The position numbers were made by a program, and so were the translations under genes. From DATHRK01 sp035465395 (lineage in GTDB: Bacteria > Gemmatimonadota > Gemmatimonadetes > Longimicrobiales > RSA9), in the NCBI GenBank assembly GCA_035465395.1, contig DATHRK010000064.1, positions 1 to 49,524 on the forward strand: 49,524 nt of DNA, given 5' to 3'. Numbering within the stretch: position 1 is the stretch's first letter; every line of letters begins with the position of its first letter. The notes beneath the pieces are model-generated. The model had not been told where the DNA came from. It was given only the letters and a program-made list of their open reading frames with translations, and did no database searches. This document shows, one piece after another, positions 1 to 10,228 of the stretch.

Positions 1-538
1 TGCGCCGCTCGAACACCACGGTGGCCCCCGTCGAGTCCCACGCCACGACGTCATACGGGTCGGCGGCGCGCCCTGGGGACTCCATGCCCGGCGACCCGAC
101 CGGCATGCCCGGGACCGCCAGACCCGACATTCCGGACCAGCCGTCGTCCTCGAGGAACCGGCGCAGCGCGTCGGCGGGAACGTGCCCCTCCACGATCCGG
201 CCGTCGACCACCGCGGTGTGGCACGAGGCGAGGGCTGGCGGTACGCCGAGCCGCCGCTTCACCTCCGTCATGTCGGGTACGTCCCGGACGTCCACCGCGA
301 AGCCGTGTTCCCGCAGGTGCTCCGCCCAGGCCCCGCAGCAGCCGCAGGTGGGCGAGCGGTACACCAGGACGACCCCTTCGCGGACGCCATCCTCAGCTGT
401 GGCGGGCGCGGCGCTCGAGGAAGTGGCCGCCTCGCCGTCCGCCGCCGTAGATCGCGGCGGGGCGTCGCAGGCCGCGATCGTCCAGCCCAGGGCCAGCGCC
501 ATCGTCGCTCCGATCAACGATCCTGACCGTCTCGGCAT
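1..538 (-). CDS. DUF411-family CxxC protein (3' end cut by window edge)
   Basis: At least 179 codons are visible; the C-terminus runs off the left edge. The start ATG at 538 is chosen because AAAGG lies 6 nt upstream; an ATG at 544 is in frame but overlaps that ribosome site. The N-terminus is a short hydrophobic segment ending ALGWTIAAC, consistent with a lipoprotein or exported protein. The mature part begins VVLVYRSPTCGCCGAW with a CxxC pair, followed by a third cysteine in ALASCHTAVVDG and the motif EGHVPADALRRFL. This is the DUF411 pattern, a thioredoxin-like fold often found near copper-handling genes. Function is not established. It is divergent from the hydrogenase operon, and nothing links the two beyond position. 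Confidence 0.82.
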   Translation of the reverse strand, partial: MPRRSGSLIGATMALALGWTIAACDAPPRSTAADGEAATSSSAAPATAEDGVREGVVLVYRSPTCGCCGAWAEHLREHGFAVDVRDVPDMTEVKRRLGVPPALASCHTAVVDGRIVEGHVPADALRRFLEDDGWSGMSGLAVPGMPVGSPGMESPGRAADPYDVVAWDSTGATVVFERR

Positions 539-691
539 CTCCATCCTTTCTCGTCTCCATCCCGCTGCGCGATAAGGTGGCGGCGGTCCTCGCGGATAAG
601 GCTGCCCGGGCTCGCCCGGACCGCGACGTGCTACCCTCGCAGTCTCTCCCTGCGCGACGATCGGTGCAATCGTGGATCCCCGTGCAGGGCA

Positions 692-705
692 GTGGGGAAT
701 CTCCC
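692..705. promoter_or_regulatory. Candidate operator copy 1 (GTGGGGAATCTCCC)
   Basis: Partly dyad-symmetric motif GGGGAATCTCCC. A copy differing by one base lies 83 bp downstream, and both are upstream of the hydrogenase small-subunit gene. A regulator-binding role is inferred only from duplication and symmetry. Confidence 0.25.
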
Positions 706-774
706 CCCGTCCAACCGAGGAGGTCAGCGCCGCCAGCGCGGTCCGACCAGCGCCGGCGGGGGTCGAGCCACCTT

Positions 775-788
775 GTGGGGAATTTCCC
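775..788. promoter_or_regulatory. Candidate operator copy 2 (GTGGGGAATTTCCC)
   Basis: Second copy of the motif, about 160 nt before the hydrogenase start. It is a near-palindrome (GGGAATTTCCC). The function is unknown. Confidence 0.25.
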
Positions 789-947
789 GATTGCCTGCCC
801 GCCCACGACACGGGCATCTAAGGTAAAGCCGGCCGGTGCTCGATCCCGCCTGCGGCTCGCGGTCCGCGCCGCCCGACGGCGCATGTCCGGGAGACGCCCG
901 CGGTCTCGCCCCGACTCTCGGGCCCACCCCCAGCCGGAGGTACGCGC

Positions 948-2110
948 GTGTACATGCCAAACGCCCACCCCTGGGTCGCCGGACAGACGCTCTACGAGCA
1001 CCTCCAGCAACGTGGCGTGAGCCGGCGGGAGTTCGTCGCCTTCTGCGGCCAGATCACCGCCATGCTCGGGCTGGGCTCGGCGGTCACGCCGAAGATCCTG
1101 AAGGCGATCCAGGACGTCCGGCGCCCCAGCGTGATCTGGCTTCAGCTCCAGGAGTGCACGGGCTGCGTGGAGAGCGTGCTGCGCACCAGCGATCCGTCGA
1201 TCGGCGATCTCGTCTTGGATCTGGTCTCGCTGGACTACCAGCACACCATCATGGCGGCCGCGGGAGACGCCGCGGAGCGGGCCAAGGCCGAGGCCATGGA
1301 GGCCGGCGGCTACGTGCTGCTCGTGACGGGATCGGTGCCGACCGCCGAGAACGGCATCTACACGACCATCGGCGGCCGCACCGCGCACGAGCTGCTGGAG
1401 GAGGCCGCCGACGGCGCGGCCGCGATCCTGGCGATCGGCGCGTGCGCCCACTGGGGGTCCGTGCAGGCGGCCCGGCCCAACCCGACGGGAGCCGTGGGCG
1501 TGAACCGCATCATCCGCGACAAGCCCGTCGTCAACATCGCCGGATGCCCGCCCATCGCGGACGTCGTGACGGCGACCATCATGCACTTCCTCACGTTCCA
1601 ACGGCTGCCGGATCTGGATTCCGAGGGCCGGCCGCTGTTCGCCTACGGCGCGCGCATCCACGACCAGTGCCCCCGCCGCGCCCACTACGATGCCGGTCAG
1701 TACGTCCAGGCGTTCGACGACGAGGGTGCGCGCAAGGGCTGGTGCCTCTACCAGGTGGGCTGCAAGGGCCCGGCGACCTTCAGCCCGTGCCCGATCTTCC
1801 AGTGGAACGGGCACACCGACTGGCCCATCGGCGCGGGTCACCCGTGCATCGGCTGCACGGAGCCCAACTTCTGGGACACGATGACGCCGTTCTACGCGCG
1901 ACTGCCGGGCGTAGCCGGGTTCGGCGTCGAGCGGACCGCAGACATGATCGGCGGAGCGCTCGCGGTGGGGACCGCCGCCGGGATCGCGGCGCACGCGATC
2001 GCCACGGGCGTCCAGAAGAAGCGCAGGGGGCGTGAGCTCCCGATCGTCCACGGGCCGCCGATCGACCACCAGCCGCCCGCCGACCCGCCGACTTCCGTGG
2101 AGGACCGGCC

Positions 2111-2114
<4 letters not shown>
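948..2114 (+). CDS. [NiFe] hydrogenase group 1, small subunit
   Basis: 388 aa, the electron-transfer subunit of a membrane-bound uptake hydrogenase. The GTG start at 948 is favoured by GGAGG seven nt upstream (936-940). SRREFV (residues 25-30) resembles a Tat export motif. The proximal cluster ligands start at CTGC (C70, C73), then C166 in GACAHWG and a cysteine in NIAGCPP. Distal and medial ligands follow in DQCPRRAH, KGWC, QVGC, SPC, HPC and CIGC. A C-terminal hydrophobic stretch (about 330-355) followed by QKKRRG is the usual membrane anchor. Residue 72 is Gly and residue 171 is Ser, where oxygen-tolerant enzymes carry extra cysteines, so a standard [4Fe-4S] proximal cluster is expected. 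The stop overlaps the large-subunit ATG. Confidence 0.95.
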
Positions 2115-3822
<1,708 letters not shown>

Positions 3823-3823
<1 letters not shown>

Positions 3824-4620
3824 TGGCCGGCGAGGAGGGTCGCGGGGGCGACGCCTCCTCGGGCGGGCGCACGGACGCGGGCGGCGTGGACGTCGCGGAG
3901 CCCCCCGGGGGGCCCCCGGCCGAGCGCCTCGAGCGCGGGCCGGTCAGGTGGCAGTGGGTCTACCTGTGGCACTGGCCGATTCGGGCGATGCACTGGCTGG
4001 CCGCCGCGACCGTGCTGGTGCTGATCGTGACGGGGTTCTACATCGGGCGGCCGTACTTCTTCGCGGGGGGCGAGGCCGGCAGCCACTTCGTGATGGGGTG
4101 GATGCGGTTCCTGCACTTCACCGCCGCCGGCGTGCTGGTGGCCACCGCGCTCGTGCGCGTCTACTGGCTGTTCCGCGGCAACCGTTTCGAGCGCTGGCGT
4201 GCCCTCTTTCCGGTTCATGGCGAGGACTGGCGAAATCTGGTGCGCGTCGTCAAGGCCTACCTGTTCATAGGCGCCGAGGATGCGCCGCACTACATGGGGC
4301 ACAACCCCATCCAGCAGTTCACCTACACCGGCATCTACGCGCTCGCGGCGCTACAGGTCGTGACGGGCTTCGCGATGTATGGGATCGCCAACCCGGGCGG
4401 GCTCATGTATACGGCGTTCGGATGGGTCGGGCCGCTGTTCGGAGGGTGGCAGATCGTTCGCTTCGTGCACCACGTGGCCACCTGGCTGTTCGTCGTGTTC
4501 ATTCCGCTCCACGTCTATCTGACGATCCGGGCCGACGTCGTTCACCGCGAGAGCCGCGTGTCCTCCATCATCAGCGGCCGGCGCTACGTCCGCGCCGACA
4601 TCGATTTCGTCGATGAGTAG
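3823..4620 (+). CDS. Hydrogenase b-type cytochrome (membrane anchor)
   Basis: 265 aa. An acidic, Gly-rich N-terminal stretch of about 40 residues precedes four predicted membrane segments: around MHWLAAATVLVLIV, FLHFTAAGVLVATAL, FTYTGIYALAALQVV and VHHVATWLFVVFIPLHVY. Histidines in MHW, LHF, VHH and PLHVY are the likely haem b ligands. In this family the protein passes electrons from the hydrogenase small subunit to the quinone pool. Its start overlaps the large-subunit stop and its 3' end overlaps the protease gene by 8 nt. The N-terminal extension is longer than in E. coli HyaC and has no recognised domain. Confidence 0.93.
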
Positions 4621-5179
4621 CGACCTCACGCTGGTCCTGGGCCTGGGGAGCCCCCTGATGGGCGACGACGGGCTGGGCCTGGTGGCGCTGGAGACGTTGC
4701 GCTCGGAGTGGACCTTCGATCCGGCTGTCGAGCTCGTGGACGGCGGAACCTGGGGCATGATGCTGCTGCCCCAGATCGAGGAGGCGAGGCGGCTGCTGAT
4801 AGTCGACGCGATCCGCGCAGGCGGCCGGCCCGGCGATCTCGTCGAGCTGGACCGCGATGCGCTGCCCCGCGGCCTGGGAACCAAGCTCTCCCCGCATCAG
4901 ATCGACCTGCGCGAGGTGCTCGCCCTGGCCGATCTCCGCGGGCGTCTGCCGATGGACGCGGTCGCGCTCGGCGTCGAGCCGGACCGCGTGGAGATGGACG
5001 CCGAGCTGAGCGAATGCGCCGCCGCTTCCGTGCCGCGTCTGGTGGAACGAATCGTCGCGCGGCTGCGGTCCTGGGGACACGAGGCGCGCCGCATCGGGGC
5101 GGACGGGGGAGTCGAGGCGAAAGGGGGGGTCGAGGCGGAACTGCCCACGCACGCCGAGGCCGTCCGGTGCACGAGTTGA
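4613..5179 (+). CDS. Hydrogenase maturation protease (HyaD/HupD family)
   Basis: 188 aa. It should cleave the large-subunit C-terminal peptide after nickel insertion. Family features seen: VLGLGSPLMGDDGLG at the N-terminus (the Asp/Glu metal-sensing region; GNxLxxDDGxG in homologues), then ELVDGGTWGMMLL, LLIVDAIRAGGRPGD, and SPHQIDLREVLALA with the conserved His. A Glu-rich, Gly-rich tail of about 25 residues follows the last conserved helix and looks unconserved. The start overlaps the cytochrome gene and the end overlaps the HypA start. Confidence 0.92.
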   Translation: MSSDLTLVLGLGSPLMGDDGLGLVALETLRSEWTFDPAVELVDGGTWGMMLLPQIEEARRLLIVDAIRAGGRPGDLVELDRDALPRGLGTKLSPHQIDLREVLALADLRGRLPMDAVALGVEPDRVEMDAELSECAAASVPRLVERIVARLRSWGHEARRIGADGGVEAKGGVEAELPTHAEAVRCTS

Positions 5180-5421
5180 GCCTCGCCCTCGAGATATGTC
5201 GTATCGCTGAACGCACGGTCGGAGTCGAGCGCCTGCCGTTCGTGCGCGAGGTGGAGCTGGAGATCGGCACCGAGTCGGACGTGGAGGTCGCCAACCTCTC
5301 GTTTTGCCTCGACGCGCTGCTGAGCCATCGGCCGTTCGTCGAGGCGTCCCATCACATCGTGCGCGCCCCCGGCACCGACATGCGCGTGCTCTCCCTGGAG
5401 GTGGACGATGGCGGTCCGTAG
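5167..5421 (+). CDS. hypA: HypA nickel metallochaperone lacking the zinc domain
   Basis: 84 aa, against about 113 in typical HypA. The GTG at 5167 gives MHELSLA, preserving the His2 nickel site, and the helical/strand core continues through EVELEIGTES and NLSFCLDALL to HHIVRAP. The usual zinc-finger insert with two CxxC pairs is absent: the chain passes straight into GTDMRVLSLEV, which matches the terminal strand after the zinc domain. The reading frame is intact and the flanking hydD and hypB genes overlap it normally, so this reads as a clean internal deletion, not a frameshift. HypA with HypB delivers nickel to the hydrogenase. How it works without zinc is unknown. Confidence 0.85.
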   Translation: MHELSLALEICRIAERTVGVERLPFVREVELEIGTESDVEVANLSFCLDALLSHRPFVEASHHIVRAPGTDMRVLSLEVDDGGP

Positions 5422-6088
5422 GATCACCGTGCGGGAACGCGTCATGGCCCGCAACGACGAGATAGCGGCTGACGTGCGGGCACGGCTCGCCCGACACGGG
5501 GTCCGCGCGCTGAACCTGGTGTCCTCCCCCGGCGCGGGGAAAACGACCCTGCTCGAGCGGACCCTGTACACGCTGGGGGACGACCTTGGGATGGCCGTGG
5601 TCACGGGCGACGTGCGCACGGCCAACGACGCGGAGCGCCTCGAACGGCACACCGACCGCCTCGTTCAGGCCGTCGTCACCGGCGGCGCCTGCCACCTCGA
5701 CGCGAGCCAGGTCGCCGAGGCGCTCGACGCGCTGGACCTGGACGCGCTGGACGTCCTGTTCATCGAGAACGTCGGCAACCTCGTGTGCCCGGCGGCGTGG
5801 GACCTCGGCGAGGCCGCCAAGATCGTCCTGTTCTCGGTCACCGAGGGCGAAGACAAGCCCTCGAAGTACCCGCGCGCCTTCTCGGAGGCGACCCACGTCG
5901 TCCTCACCAAGACCGACCTGCTCCCCTACGTGCCCTTCGACCCCGTCCGGGCGCGTGCGCTGGCGCTCGAGGTGAACCCGGCCCTGGAGTGGATCGAGGT
6001 CTCGGCGCTGACGGGGGACGGGCTCCAGGGCTGGTTCGACTGCGTGAGCGCCGCGACGGCGCCGCGGATCGCCGGGATCCCGGTCTAG
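5408..6088 (+). CDS. hypB: HypB GTPase, nickel insertion
   Basis: 226 aa. P-loop SSPGAGKTT at about residues 39-47, Cys95-His96 in GGACHLD (the GTPase-domain metal site), ENVGNLVCPA, and a TKTDLL guanine-specificity motif. No N-terminal His-rich stretch or CxxCGC motif is present, so it lacks the nickel-storage or high-affinity site of some homologues. It hydrolyses GTP during nickel transfer with HypA. The start overlaps the end of hypA by 14 nt. Confidence 0.96.
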   Translation: MAVRRITVRERVMARNDEIAADVRARLARHGVRALNLVSSPGAGKTTLLERTLYTLGDDLGMAVVTGDVRTANDAERLERHTDRLVQAVVTGGACHLDASQVAEALDALDLDALDVLFIENVGNLVCPAAWDLGEAAKIVLFSVTEGEDKPSKYPRAFSEATHVVLTKTDLLPYVPFDPVRARALALEVNPALEWIEVSALTGDGLQGWFDCVSAATAPRIAGIPV

Positions 6089-6102
6089 AGAGGAGGCGTC
6101 CG

Positions 6103-6441
6103 ATGTGCCTCGGTATTCCGGGACGGATCGTCTCGATCGACGACGACGCGGGCATGCCCGTGGGCGTCGTGGACTTCGGGGGCGTACGCAGGCAGGTGTG
6201 CCTGGCCTACGTGGCCGACGAGGTCGAGGTCGGCGATTACGCCGTGATTCACGTCGGCTTCGCCATCTCCCGGGTGGACGAGGAGGAGGCCCGGCGTACC
6301 TACGCCGCCCTCGAGGCCATGGGCGAGCTGGAGGAGCTGGAGTGGCTGAAGGAGGTGGCCCGCCGAGCGGCTTCGGTCTCGGCGGACCAAGAGCGAGGGG
6401 CGGCCGGGGCGGCACCCACCGGCACGGGAGGCAGCGCGTGA
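6103..6441 (+). CDS. hypC: HypC hydrogenase assembly chaperone
   Basis: 112 aa. It starts MCLGIPGRI with the essential Cys2, followed by VDFGGVRRQVCLAYV and GDYAVIHVGFAISRVDEEEA, all typical of HypC/HupF. GAGGAGG lies about 6 nt before the ATG. The protein carries about 25 extra C-terminal residues rich in Ala and Gly compared with most HypC. HypC binds HypD during Fe(CN)2CO synthesis and then the large-subunit precursor. Its stop overlaps the hypD GTG (GTGA). Confidence 0.95.
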   Translation: MCLGIPGRIVSIDDDAGMPVGVVDFGGVRRQVCLAYVADEVEVGDYAVIHVGFAISRVDEEEARRTYAALEAMGELEELEWLKEVARRAASVSADQERGAAGAAPTGTGGSA

Positions 6442-7571
6442 AGTACCTCGACGAGTACCGCGACCCCCGCCTCGCGCGGAAGCTGGTCGATCGGATCCGC
6501 CGCACGGCCACCCGCAGGTGGACATTGATGGAGGTCTGCGGCGGCCAGACGCACACCCTCGTCAAGCAGGGCATCGATGAGGTGCTGGAAGATCACGTGG
6601 AGATGATCCACGGGCCGGGCTGTCCGGTGTGCGTCACGCCGCTCGAGCAGATCGACCGCGCCCTCCACCTCGCCACCCGCCCCGACGTGATCTTCACGTC
6701 CTTCGGGGACATGCTGCGCGTCCCCGGCAGCGAGTGCGACCTGTTGCAGATCAAGGCGCGGGGCGGGGACGTGCGCATCGTGTACTCCCCGCTCGATGCC
6801 GTGGATCTCGCGCGCAAGCATCCGGAGCGCGAGGTGGTGTTCTTCGCGGTGGGCTTCGAGACGACCGCTCCGGCGAACGCGATGGCGGTCTGGCGCGCCC
6901 ACCAGCTCGGCGTCTCGAACTTCAGCGTTCTCGTGTCCCACGTGACCGTCCCGCCGGCCATGGTCGCGATCCTGGAAGCGCCGGACAATCGCGTGCGCGG
7001 CTTCCTCGCCGCCGGGCACGTATGCACGATCATGGGATGGACCGAGTACGAGCCGCTCGCGGCCCGCTACCGCGTGCCGATCGTGGTCACCGGATTCGAG
7101 CCGCTCGACCTGCTGGAAGGAATCTGGATGGCGGTGCGCCAGCTCGAGGCCGGGGAGCACAGGGTCGAGAACCAGTACGTGCGCTCGGTGCGCCGCGACG
7201 GCAACCGCCCCGCCCAGGACCTGCTGCAGCGGGTGTTCCGGAAGGTGGACCGGCCGTGGCGAGGCATCGGCACGATCCCCGCGAGCGGGCTGGGCCTGCG
7301 GGACGAGTTCGCCGCCTACGACGCCGAGCGGAAGTTCGCGCTGGCGGCCATCACCGCGGTGGAGCCGGCGGCGTGCCGCGCCGGCGACGTGCTGCGGGGG
7401 CGGATCAAGCCGAACGAGTGCTCGGCGTTCGGCACGCTCTGCACGCCCGAGACGCCCCTGGGCGCCCCCATGGTGTCCTCCGAGGGGGCCTGCGCGGCGT
7501 ACCACCGCTATGGCCGGCGGAGCCATCGCCCCGCCCCCGAAGCCCCCATCCCCACGGGGGTGCCCTCGTGA
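6438..7571 (+). CDS. hypD: HypD, Fe(CN)2CO cofactor assembly scaffold
   Basis: 377 aa. The GTG at 6438 overlaps the hypC stop. Conserved cysteines: C34 in EVCGGQTH, C62 and C65 in GPGCPVC, and the C-terminal [4Fe-4S] region NECSAFG.LCTPE (from C328) through SSEGACAAY. HypD accepts cyanide from HypE and holds iron with HypC. The end overlaps hypE by 4 nt. Confidence 0.96.
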   Translation: MKYLDEYRDPRLARKLVDRIRRTATRRWTLMEVCGGQTHTLVKQGIDEVLEDHVEMIHGPGCPVCVTPLEQIDRALHLATRPDVIFTSFGDMLRVPGSECDLLQIKARGGDVRIVYSPLDAVDLARKHPEREVVFFAVGFETTAPANAMAVWRAHQLGVSNFSVLVSHVTVPPAMVAILEAPDNRVRGFLAAGHVCTIMGWTEYEPLAARYRVPIVVTGFEPLDLLEGIWMAVRQLEAGEHRVENQYVRSVRRDGNRPAQDLLQRVFRKVDRPWRGIGTIPASGLGLRDEFAAYDAERKFALAAITAVEPAACRAGDVLRGRIKPNECSAFGTLCTPETPLGAPMVSSEGACAAYHRYGRRSHRPAPEAPIPTGVPS

Positions 7572-8698
7572 CGGGCGGCCGGCCGAAGGCGATCGATCGC
7601 GCGCCGAGGGAGGGCCTCGAGACCGGCAACGGAGCCAACGGGAGCCCCGGTCTGGCCGAGGGTCCCGTCTGCCCCACGCCGGCGCCGGCGCTCGATCGCG
7701 TGCAGCTGGGACACGGATCCGGGGGCACGATGGGCGCGGCCCTCCTGCGGGAGCGCTTCCTACCGCGATTCGCCAACCCCTGGCTGGAACGGCTCGGCGA
7801 CGGCGCCGTGCTGCCCGTGCACGGAGGCGCGGTCGCGGTGTCCACCGACACCTTCGTGGTTCGGCCACTGGAGTTCCCGGGCGGCTGCATCGGCGACCTC
7901 GCGGTCAACGGCACGCTGAACGACGTCGCCATGATGGGCGCCAATCCGGCGTGGCTCTCTGCGGGCTTCGTGCTCGAGGAGGGGCTCGACTTCGCGGTCC
8001 TGGACCGCGTCCTGGATGCCATGGCGCGGGCCGCCGCGGATGCCGGCGTGCCCATCGTGACGGGGGACACCAAGGTCGTCGACCGCGGCTCCGCCGATGG
8101 GCTCTATATCAACACCACGGGCATCGGCACGCTGCGACCCGACTTCCTGCCCCGACCGGACGCGGCCGAGCCCGGCGACGCGGTGCTGGTGAGCGGCCCG
8201 CTAGGGCGCCACGGGATCGCCGTGATGTCGGTGCGGGAGGGTCTCGGCTTCGAGGCGGAAGTCGTAAGCGATACCGCCTGCCTGGCGCCGTTGGTCCGGC
8301 TGCTGGAGGAGCGCGTGGGCGGCGGCGTGCGCACCCTGCGAGACCCGACCCGCGGCGGACTGGCCAGCGCGCTCAACGAGGTCGCCGCCGCCTCCGGTGT
8401 CGGCATAGAGCTGGATGGGGAGGCCATCCCGGTCCCGGTCCCGGTCGCCGCCGCCTGCGACATGCTCGGCCTGGACCCGCTCTACGTCGCCAACGAGGGG
8501 GTGCTCATGGCGGTGGTGGAGCCTGCCTGCGCGGACGCGGCTCTCGACGCCCTTCGCGCTCACCCGCTGGGAGCGGAGGCTGCGCTGATCGGGACCGTGA
8601 CCCGCGATCACGGGGGCCTCGTCACGCAAAGGACCGGGTTCGGCGGCCGCAGGATCGTGGACATGCTGTCCGGCGACCAGCTGCCGCGGATCTGCTGA
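7568..8698 (+). CDS. hypE: HypE, carbamoyl dehydratase for CN ligand synthesis
   Basis: 376 aa, ending in the diagnostic PRIC motif whose terminal Cys carries the thiocarboxamide. ATP-site motifs GHGSGGTMG, STDTFVV and DPTRGGLA are present. The GTG at 7568 overlaps the hypD stop and gives an unconserved N-terminal leader of about 45 residues before LDRVQLGHGSGG; a later start is possible. HypE needs HypF to supply the carbamoyl group, and no hypF is found in this window. It is the last gene of the operon and converges on the GGT gene with a 12-nt gap. Confidence 0.95.
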   Translation: MTGGRPKAIDRAPREGLETGNGANGSPGLAEGPVCPTPAPALDRVQLGHGSGGTMGAALLRERFLPRFANPWLERLGDGAVLPVHGGAVAVSTDTFVVRPLEFPGGCIGDLAVNGTLNDVAMMGANPAWLSAGFVLEEGLDFAVLDRVLDAMARAAADAGVPIVTGDTKVVDRGSADGLYINTTGIGTLRPDFLPRPDAAEPGDAVLVSGPLGRHGIAVMSVREGLGFEAEVVSDTACLAPLVRLLEERVGGGVRTLRDPTRGGLASALNEVAAASGVGIELDGEAIPVPVPVAAACDMLGLDPLYVANEGVLMAVVEPACADAALDALRAHPLGAEAALIGTVTRDHGGLVTQRTGFGGRRIVDMLSGDQLPRIC

Positions 8699-8710
8699 CC
8701 GGCAGTCCCG

Positions 8711-10228
8711 TCAGGGACGGCGCGTGATCGCCACCGCTCCTGCCCTGCGCGGATCCGCGGCGCCGTCCAGTCCCGTTTCCCGCGACCAGATGGCGACTCC
8801 CGCGCCTCCGAAGTACATCGACCGCTCCTCGAACCAGCGCCACGGGATGTCGAGCTCCGGCCTGGGGAGCCCCGGCTCGGCGGCCACCCGAGGGCCGTCG
8901 TCGGTCGCCTCGAGGTGCAGGCGCGGGTGGCCCACCGCCTCCTGAGGGGCCATGCCCGCGTTGGCGATGTTCGCCAGGACCTGGAGGATGGCGGTGGGGA
9001 TGCGGTCCGCGCCCGGCGAGCCGATCGCGAGCACCTCGCCGCCTCCCGTTCGGCGGGCGACGGTCGGCGCCATGTTCGAAATGAGGCGCGCGCCCACCGG
9101 CCATGCGTGCAAGCCGCGCCTGTTGAGCTCGATCTCGCCCAGGCAGTTGTTGAGCCACAGGCCGGTGCCGGGCACCATGACCCCGGAGCCGTAGCCGGCC
9201 GACATCGTGATCGAGCACGCGACGCCGGCCGCGTCGACGGCCGACGTGTGGACGGTCGACGCTGAGCGGAAGGCGCGGACGAGCTCGCCGACCGCCTCTT
9301 CCACGTCCTCGCGCGGATCGACGCGCTCGCGCCGGAAGCCCAGCACGCGCCGCTGGACCTCCACGAGTCGGGCGACGTCGTCCTCCGACCACGCGCCGCC
9401 GGGGCGCCCCTCCATGAGAGCGAGCATCGCGTTCAGGACGGCGCCACCCACCGCCGGAGGGGGATTCGTCGCGACGCTCCAGCCGCCGGCCGCGCCCACC
9501 AGCGCGGGCCGCACGATGGGGCGGTAGGCGGCCAGGTCCTCCCGCGTGATGAGGCCCCCGTGGGCCTCCATGTCCGCGGCTATCGCGTCGGCGAGCTCGC
9601 CCGTGTAGAGGTCCCTCGCGCCCTTCTCGGCGATCCTCGCAAGGCTGTCGTCGAGGTGCGGAATGCGGACCAGCTCGCCTTCGCCGAGCGGCTCGCCGGC
9701 GTCGTCGTGGAGGGCCGCGTGGCCGTCCGGATGCCAGCCGAAGACCGGACCCGCCGAGTAGCCGAGGTAGTAGCTCGAGGCGGGGGACAGAGGAAAGCCG
9801 TCCCGGGCGACCCGCACGGCCGGTCGGAGCAGCTCCGCCCAGGGCAGGCGGCCGTGGCGCTCGGACGCGATCTGGAGGGCGGCCGGACCGCCGGGGGTGC
9901 CGACCGAGCCGTGACCGACGTGCATCGTGACGCCGCCGCCGTACTCCAGAAACACGGTCCGCGTGCCGCCTCCGAAGCGCGCCGGGTCGACCCCCCGCCC
10001 CGGCATCTCGACGTACCCATCGATCGTCTCCGGCTCGCCGTCCGGCTCCCACACGGTTACGAAGCCGCCGCACCCCGGAGCGCAGATGCCGGGCTCGGCT
10101 ACGCTGGCCACCCACGTGGCGGCGATCGCGGCGTCCACCGCGTTGCCGCCGGCCTCGGCGACCTCCGCGCCGGCCCTGGCGGCGAGCGACGTGCTGGAGG
10201 CGACCGCGACGCCCGACTCACGCCCCAT
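8711..10228 (-). CDS. Gamma-glutamyltranspeptidase family protein
   Basis: 505 aa, an Ntn hydrolase normally cleaved into two subunits. The N-terminus GVAVASSTSLAARAGAEV followed by GGNAVDAAIA is the classic GGT opening. The processing/catalytic site aligns at STVHTSAVD, with the nucleophile expected at T325; the usual TTH reads TVH here. Downstream YGSGVMVPGTGLWLNN and the later glycine-rich GSPGADRIPTA block fit the family. No signal peptide is visible at the chosen start, so it may be cytoplasmic. The start lies inside the 3' end of the MscS gene (11-nt overlap), making these two an operon. Substrate is not predictable. Confidence 0.9.
   Translation of the reverse strand: MGRESGVAVASSTSLAARAGAEVAEAGGNAVDAAIAATWVASVAEPGICAPGCGGFVTVWEPDGEPETIDGYVEMPGRGVDPARFGGGTRTVFLEYGGGVTMHVGHGSVGTPGGPAALQIASERHGRLPWAELLRPAVRVARDGFPLSPASSYYLGYSAGPVFGWHPDGHAALHDDAGEPLGEGELVRIPHLDDSLARIAEKGARDLYTGELADAIAADMEAHGGLITREDLAAYRPIVRPALVGAAGGWSVATNPPPAVGGAVLNAMLALMEGRPGGAWSEDDVARLVEVQRRVLGFRRERVDPREDVEEAVGELVRAFRSASTVHTSAVDAAGVACSITMSAGYGSGVMVPGTGLWLNNCLGEIELNRRGLHAWPVGARLISNMAPTVARRTGGGEVLAIGSPGADRIPTAILQVLANIANAGMAPQEAVGHPRLHLEATDDGPRVAAEPGLPRPELDIPWRWFEERSMYFGGAGVAIWSRETGLDGAADPRRAGAVAITRRP

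Larger units (their letters stand above)
539..947. other. Divergent intergenic region upstream of the hydrogenase operon
   Basis: This 409-nt stretch holds no convincing gene; short open frames here lack family features and ribosome sites. It must contain the hydrogenase promoter, but I find neither a clear sigma-70 pair nor a sigma-54 -24/-12 element. The notable content is two near-identical 14-nt motifs, listed separately. Confidence 0.6.

Noticed and set aside
577..1020. Small hypothetical genes in the gap before the hydrogenase operon
   Set aside because: No ribosome site, low-complexity Arg/Pro composition, and overlap with the real small-subunit start.
393..2069. Long antisense open frame of over 500 codons across the hydrogenase small subunit
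   Set aside because: High-GC shadow: Arg/Asp/Gly-rich, no family features, and the plus-strand gene is unmistakable.
6300..7868. Long minus-strand frame across hypC-hypE
   Set aside because: It lies entirely antisense to three conserved genes and has the composition of a shadow frame.
8705..8718. GTCCC/GGGAC stem as terminator between hypE and the GGT gene
   Set aside because: Only a 5-bp stem with a 4-nt loop inside the GGT coding end and no U-tract.
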